A stretch of 7,987 nt of DNA. Origin: CAZJNX01 sp964547415 (GTDB lineage Bacteria > Pseudomonadota > Alphaproteobacteria > Rhizobiales > Amorphaceae). Below, in pieces: positions 4,240 to 7,987 of this stretch. Location: positions 1 through 7,987 of the forward strand of contig CAZJNX010000207.1 of NCBI GenBank assembly GCA_964547415.1, read 5' to 3'. Under the pieces are notes generated by a model. It was not told where the DNA came from. It was given only the letters and a program-made list of their open reading frames with translations, and ran no database searches. The stretch's first letter is position 1. Each line of letters begins with the position of its first letter. Position numbers and translations under genes: made by a program.

Positions 4240-7182
4240 GTGCGGATCATCCACAGGATCGGCTTGGGTTTCGGGCTCGTGCTCGCGATCACGCTCGCGG
4301 GCGGCGTCATGGGGTGGATCAGCCTTGAGCGGCTGACCAGCGCCTACGAGCGCAGCGAGGCGACGGCGGCGCTCGCCGATCACCTGTCCGAGGCGCGGGC
4401 GAACGAGATGATGTTCCGCGAGACCCGGGCCAGCGCCGCCGTGCCGGCCGCGCGCGAGGCCGCGACGGAGCTTGCCGCGGCCGCAGCCGATCTGCGTCGC
4501 GACTGGCCAGCCGGCGCGGACCTCCTCGACAGCGTCGAGGCCTCCCTCGAGGACTACCGGGCCGCCTTCGACCGCTTCGTCGCCGCGAGCGACGCCAAGC
4601 AGCGCACCATGGCGGACATGGCCCGGGTGAGCCGGACCCTCCAGGAGCGCGCCCTTTCGGTGGAAGAGGCGCAGCTCGCCGCCGCGGAGGCCCTGTCCGC
4701 CGAGGCGAGCGCCGCGGAGGACGCGGCGGCCCGCCTTCGCGCGGTCGTCGCGCGGGCGGACGAGGTGGCCAGCGCGAGCAACACATCGGCCCGCGCCCAG
4801 GCCGCCTTCGTCCTCGAGCCCGGCCCGGTCACCCGCGCCGAGGCCGAGAAAGCGCTCGAGCGGCTGTTCGCTACAACGCTCCGCCTCAAGGCGACGACCC
4901 GGGGCACCGACGAGGCGGTCTACGTGGACGAGATGTTCGAGGCCCTCAACGTGAACCGCGGTCACCTGTCGGCCCTGGTCGAGGCGGTGGCCGACAGCGC
5001 CGAGGCGGAACGCACGCGCGCGGACGGAACGGGCGCGCTGCAGGACGCCCTCGAGACCTTCCGCGCCGACATCGGCGCGCTCGAGGCCTTCCAGGAGGAC
5101 AGCGCCGCGCGCGCCGCCCGGCAGGAGGAGAACGGCCTCGCCCTCGTGCGGCTCAACGCGGTGGTGGACCAGAACGCCCTCCTCGCCGAGCTCCTGAGCC
5201 TCGGCCTCGAGGCGGGGCTCGCGACCGAGCGATACCTGCGCCGTGGCTGGCCCACGGACAGGATGGCGGTGAACGAGGCGGTCACCCGCAGCTTCACGGT
5301 CGCGCTGAAGCTGAAGGTGGCGCTGCAGGGGCCGCAGGCGGACCGCCTCGTGACCCGTCTCGCCGCTGGCATGGCCGCCTTCCGGACGGCCTTCGAAGAC
5401 GTGGTCGACGCGACCGCCCGCTTGCGTGCCGCGCGCATCTCGCGAGACGCCAGCGCCCGCGACCTCGATGCCACCGCGCGCCGGATCGACATCCTCTCCC
5501 GGGAGATCGCCGGGCGCCTCACGGACGGTTACGAGGCGGCCGGGCAGCGGGCGGCCGTCCGCCGCCAGGAGGCGCAGTCGGCCCTCGCCCTTGCCGAGAA
5601 GGCGGTACACGTCGCTCTGGCGGCGGCGAACACGGCGACGCGGACGGCCGAGTTCATGCGGACCGAGAACCTCGTGCGGGACGCCAACCTGGCGCGGCTC
5701 GCGGTCTCGGACCTGCGCGGGGCCACCCTCGCCCTCGTCGAGGCGACGGACGGGCGGGACACCGGCCTCGGAAGCCGGGACCTTGATGATTTCGTCTCCG
5801 CCTACGCCGGCGACCTCGAGGCCGTCATCCGCACGATCCAGGACGAGAAGGCGGCGGTCGCGGCCATGGACGAGAGTGCCGGCGGCGTCTCGACCGCGGT
5901 CGCGGACGCGCTCGCCGGCCAGGATCTGGCGCGCGATACCGAGCGGCGGCTCGTGACGGCCCTCCTCGGTGGCGGCGCCGCGTTCGCGCTCTTGTTCGGG
6001 GCGGGCATCGCGGTGGTGCTCGGGCGGCGGATCAGCCGGCCGATCGTGGAGATCACCGAGACGATGCAGCGCCTGTCGGCGAACGAGCTCGACGTGGAGG
6101 TGAAGGGCAGCGAGCGGGCGGACGAGATCGGCCGCATGGCCGAGGCGGTCCTCGTCTTCAAGGAGAACGCCCTGGCACGGCGGAAACTGGAGGCCGAACA
6201 GGAGAAGGCCCGGGCCGAGCGGGAGGCCCGGCTGAAGGAGATCGAGGGGGCGATCGGCGACTTCCAGGGCGCGATGACGGCCATGATCGATCGGCTCGGT
6301 CGCGCCTCCGGCGAGATGCGCACCAACGCCCACGCCCTTACCACGACCGCGGAGACGACGAGCACGAACGCGGGCGTGGTGGCGGCCGCCGCGGAAGAGA
6401 CGTCCGTCAACATGCAGGCGGTCGCCGGCGCCACGGAGGAGATGAACCGCACCATCGGCAGCGTCTCGGAGCAGGTCCAGCGCTCCCGCGAGGTGGCGGG
6501 CACCGCCAGCAGCCAGGCCGCCTCGACGGCGACGACCGTCGACGGCCTCGCCCAGTCCGCCGAGCGGATCGGCGAGGTGGTCGAACTCATCAACACCATC
6601 GCCGAGCAGACGAACCTCCTCGCCCTCAACGCCACCATCGAGGCCGCCCGGGCGGGAAGCGCCGGCAAGGGCTTCGCCGTGGTCGCCACCGAGGTCAAGC
6701 ACCTCGCCGGCCGCACGGCCAAGGCCACGGAGGAGATCCAGGATCAGATCTCCGCCGTCCAGCACGAGACCCGGTCCGCCGTCGAGGCGATCGGCTCCAT
6801 CAATGGCACGATCGGCCAGATCGGCGAGATGACGGATGCGATCGTTCGCGCGGTGGACGAGCAGTCGCGGGCGACCCACGAGATCTCCCGGAACGTCACC
6901 GAGGCCGCCCGCGGCGCCCGGGACGTGGCGGAGAACATCGAGGGCGTGCGCAGCGGGACGGACAGGACGAGCGAGGCGGCGCAGGCCGTCCTCCAGGTCG
7001 CGGACGGCCTGGCGGACGACGCGAGCGCCCTCAAGAGCGAGGTGGACCGGTTCCTTGCGAGGATCAGAACGGACGAGCGGAGGGATGACCGCCACGGCGA
7101 ATCGGCCGAGGTCCGACAGCTCGCCGACCGTCACGGTCGATCGACGCAAACGCGCCCCCCGTTCGGCCGCAAGGCCGCCTAG
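4240..7182 (+). CDS. Methyl-accepting chemotaxis protein with long helical periplasmic sensor
   Basis: A 980-residue inner-membrane chemoreceptor. Order: transmembrane segment 1 at about residues 7-28; periplasmic region 29-570; transmembrane segment 2 at 571-595 (TALLGGGAAFALLFG); HAMP at 596-648 (RRISRPIVEITETM ... DEIGRMAEAV); linker helix; signalling hairpin at 672-938. The tip is the near-invariant block at 779-818 (EVVELINTIAEQTNLLALN, EAARAG, GKGFAVVA), which contacts CheW and CheA. AAAEETS (716-722) looks like a methylation-helix segment. The periplasmic region is all helical, Ala/Glu/Arg-rich and cysteine-free, resembles helical bimodular (HBM) sensors and appears to hold four related modules. 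At about 540 residues it is roughly twice an ordinary HBM sensor. The tail after 940 is charged and ends GRKAA, with no CheR/CheB-tethering NWETF-type pentapeptide. It probably shares a transcript with the upstream Cache gene. The ligand is unknown. Family assignment is certain; HBM assignment is moderate. Confidence 0.95.
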   Translation: MRIIHRIGLGFGLVLAITLAGGVMGWISLERLTSAYERSEATAALADHLSEARANEMMFRETRASAAVPAAREAATELAAAAADLRRDWPAGADLLDSVEASLEDYRAAFDRFVAASDAKQRTMADMARVSRTLQERALSVEEAQLAAAEALSAEASAAEDAAARLRAVVARADEVASASNTSARAQAAFVLEPGPVTRAEAEKALERLFATTLRLKATTRGTDEAVYVDEMFEALNVNRGHLSALVEAVADSAEAERTRADGTGALQDALETFRADIGALEAFQEDSAARAARQEENGLALVRLNAVVDQNALLAELLSLGLEAGLATERYLRRGWPTDRMAVNEAVTRSFTVALKLKVALQGPQADRLVTRLAAGMAAFRTAFEDVVDATARLRAARISRDASARDLDATARRIDILSREIAGRLTDGYEAAGQRAAVRRQEAQSALALAEKAVHVALAAANTATRTAEFMRTENLVRDANLARLAVSDLRGATLALVEATDGRDTGLGSRDLDDFVSAYAGDLEAVIRTIQDEKAAVAAMDESAGGVSTAVADALAGQDLARDTERRLVTALLGGGAAFALLFGAGIAVVLGRRISRPIVEITETMQRLSANELDVEVKGSERADEIGRMAEAVLVFKENALARRKLEAEQEKARAEREARLKEIEGAIGDFQGAMTAMIDRLGRASGEMRTNAHALTTTAETTSTNAGVVAAAAEETSVNMQAVAGATEEMNRTIGSVSEQVQRSREVAGTASSQAASTATTVDGLAQSAERIGEVVELINTIAEQTNLLALNATIEAARAGSAGKGFAVVATEVKHLAGRTAKATEEIQDQISAVQHETRSAVEAIGSINGTIGQIGEMTDAIVRAVDEQSRATHEISRNVTEAARGARDVAENIEGVRSGTDRTSEAAQAVLQVADGLADDASALKSEVDRFLARIRTDERRDDRHGESAEVRQLADRHGRSTQTRPPFGRKAA

Positions 7183-7670
7183 GAGGCACGCAAGCGCCGC
7201 CCGCCCCCGGCTGCGCCGCCCAAGGGACCTGTACCCGTCGCCGGGATTCCCGCCGATGGACGATTGTGGTTCAGGTTCCCGATCAGGCAAAACTCCAGCA
7301 TGGCACGTCACCATCCGAGCGGCGTGGAGAGCTGTGGCGGAAAGCGGGTGATGGGGGCCGAGGAGGGCGATCTATCGAGGCGGGTGAGAAGCCCGCCGGA
7401 ACCTCCCGGGGGCGATGGGGTGGTTGCCGCCCTCCCCGGACGGCCGCGCAACGTGCCAGCATGGCGATGGACAAAACAATCGGAGGACAGCACGAACAGG
7501 GACACGATGCTAGGTGCGGACCTGCCCACGGGTTTTTCAGGTCCGCGGCGCAACCATGCAAGGCAACGTAGAGTTTCGCCGCAAGTCGGCGCGAGCCAAA
7601 TTCCAAATCTTCATGGCGGCGCAGGCGCCAGTGGTGGTCGCATTCGATGCTGGCGGCGGTGCGAATCTCT
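7183..7670. other. Region between the chemoreceptor and the IS: no confident gene
   Basis: No frame here shows a recognisable protein; only short frames occur, such as a 31-codon one from ATG 7256 (MDDCGSGSRSGKTPAW) and the 38-codon frame listed separately. The receptor stop is preceded by a 5-bp GNRA-type hairpin (CGGCC-GCAA-GGCCG, 7164-7177) without a T-tract. GGCGGG-7 nt-CCCGCC (7379-7397) and a longer hairpin at 7516-7546 follow. From about 7440 the base composition drops: I count 39 G/C in the 70 bases 7551-7620 (56%), well below the neighbouring genes. This suggests a different origin for the right half. Confidence 0.6.
7516..7546. repeat. 9-bp perfect inverted repeat with 13-nt loop
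   Basis: GCGGACCTG (7516-7524) pairs perfectly with CAGGTCCGC (7538-7546); the loop is CCCACGGGTTTTT. It is the strongest hairpin in the region. The T-run sits in the loop rather than after the stem, so it is not a standard intrinsic terminator on the plus strand. A smaller CCC-AC-GGG stem followed by TTTTT lies within the loop and could act as a weak one. It could also be the end of an older mobile element or part of a small RNA. Confidence 0.4.
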
Positions 7671-7672
7671 AG
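7556..7672 (+). CDS. Short hypothetical ORF, possibly a gene remnant next to the IS
   Basis: ATG 7556 to TAG 7670-7672 encodes 38 residues, beginning MQGNVEFRRKSARAKF and ending VVVAFDAGGGANL: a basic amphipathic start and then a hydrophobic stretch. Codon use includes several A- or T-ending codons (CAA, GTA, TTT, AAA), unlike the genes to the left. No clear ribosome binding site precedes it. The stop lies within CTAG at the junction with the IS. If CTAG is the target site the stop is native; if the element begins one or two bases earlier, the frame was truncated by the insertion. I do not recognise a family; it may be noncoding. Confidence 0.2.
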   Translation: MQGNVEFRRKSARAKFQIFMAAQAPVVVAFDAGGGANL

Positions 7673-7987
7673 CAGGCTGTTGAAGAAGGCGGCGCGGTCG
7701 TGCGTCTGGCCTGTTCCTCTCGCGGGAGGCGATTCGGGAGGTCAGGGTGCGCGGGACGAGCGGACGGATGAGCTGGTCAGCTACGTGAGCCTCGAGGCGC
7801 GTGTGCGGGCCGATCATCCGCTCAGGACCATCCGGGCGGTGGCGAACGCGGCGCTGGCGGCGATCGCGCCGGACCTGGGGGCGCCCTATGCCGGCATCGG
7901 CCGCCCCTCGATCCCGCCGGAGCGGCTGCTCGAGGGCCATGCTTCTCCAGGCGTTCCATTCGATCCGTTCGGAACGGCAGCTGATGG
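7671..7987 (+). mobile_element. Left end of an IS5/IS1182-type insertion sequence, partial
   Basis: The left part is defined by a transposase N-terminus reading rightward, beginning about 75 bp inside a junction at AGCAGGCTGTTGAAG (from 7671). The GGCTGTTGAA motif resembles terminal inverted repeats of this IS group from memory. CTAG (7669-7672) directly at the junction would suit the YTAR-type target used by many IS5 elements. The right end and the second inverted repeat are outside the window, so the boundary to within a few bases and the subgroup remain uncertain. Confidence 0.7.
7747..7987 (+). pseudogene. IS5/IS1182-type transposase (DUF772 N-terminal domain), frameshifted and partial
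   Basis: The translation matches the N-terminus of DDE transposases with a DUF772 domain: DELVSYVSLEARVRADHPLR, then IGRPSIPPERLL, then AMLLQAFHSIRSERQLM at the right edge. The first two blocks share one frame (7755-7931) and the last lies in another (7936 onward): four bases, GAGG, sit where one Arg codon is expected, a +1 shift. The probable start GTG 7747, with GGGAGG 5 nt upstream, encodes MRG in the same frame as the last block, so a second, opposite shift seems to lie near GGG 7753-7755, where one more G would restore MRGDERTDEL. The two shifts cancel. Either the copy is decayed or these are sequencing errors near a contig end; programmed frameshifting at both sites is unlikely. The catalytic DDE region is outside the window. 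Confidence 0.75.

Noticed and set aside
3312..4310. Upstream extension of the yqaA-like minus-strand frame to 540 codons
   Set aside because: The added part lies antisense to the Cache gene and lacks family similarity; MLDRFIDF at 3311 matches the usual N-terminus of the family.
7164..7177. Intrinsic terminator at the chemoreceptor end
   Set aside because: The stem is only 5 bp, lies inside the last codons, and has no T-run after it.
4093..7314. 1073-codon open frame on the minus strand opposite the Cache and chemoreceptor genes
   Set aside because: Its first codon positions are the receptor's third positions, which are nearly always G or C, so stops (which begin with T) rarely arise. The protein is low-complexity Arg/Gly/His/Asp with no domain, while the plus strand is clearly a chemoreceptor.

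Overview
The window is very GC-rich, with codon third positions almost entirely G or C. It reads as chromosome of a high-GC alphaproteobacterium. That placement rests on the CobB sequence, the style of the chemoreceptor signalling domain and the strong GC3 bias; I cannot name a genus. A run of 10 Ns shows that this is draft assembly. The left edge lies in a tandem repeat and the right edge inside an insertion sequence, so the window may coincide with a short contig or lie near contig breaks.

Layout, left to right. Positions 1-1298 hold a minisatellite of six units. Five are about 240 bp, each made of two diverged 120-bp halves, and one is a single 120-bp half. A plus-strand frame stays open through the whole array and stops at 1376, right at the ribosome binding site of the next gene, but the pattern of differences between units does not look like protein selection. 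Positions 1385-2699 hold cobB (cobyrinate / hydrogenobyrinate a,c-diamide synthase, vitamin B12 synthesis), broken on paper by the N run at 2484-2493. A convergent YqaA-like inner-membrane protein of the DedA/VTT superfamily (2688-3311, minus) overlaps the cobB end by 12 bp. A 222-bp divergent intergenic region follows, with a 9-bp inverted repeat.

Next come two co-directional genes that look like a sensory pair: a small secreted Cache-type sensor protein (3534-4127), then a 980-residue methyl-accepting chemotaxis protein (4240-7182). The receptor has an unusually long, all-helical periplasmic region that appears to contain four related modules of about 140 residues. A free periplasmic Cache domain next to a receptor without a Cache domain of its own suggests a two-part receptor. 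This is the most interesting biological idea in the window, and it is inference.

The last 800 bp are accessory in character. A GC-poorer stretch (about 7440-7672) carries hairpins and a 38-codon reading frame of unknown function, and abuts the left end of an IS5/IS1182-type insertion sequence. The transposase start of that element carries two apparent frameshifts before the window ends. I saw no rRNA, tRNA, CRISPR array, riboswitch or convincing intrinsic terminator.
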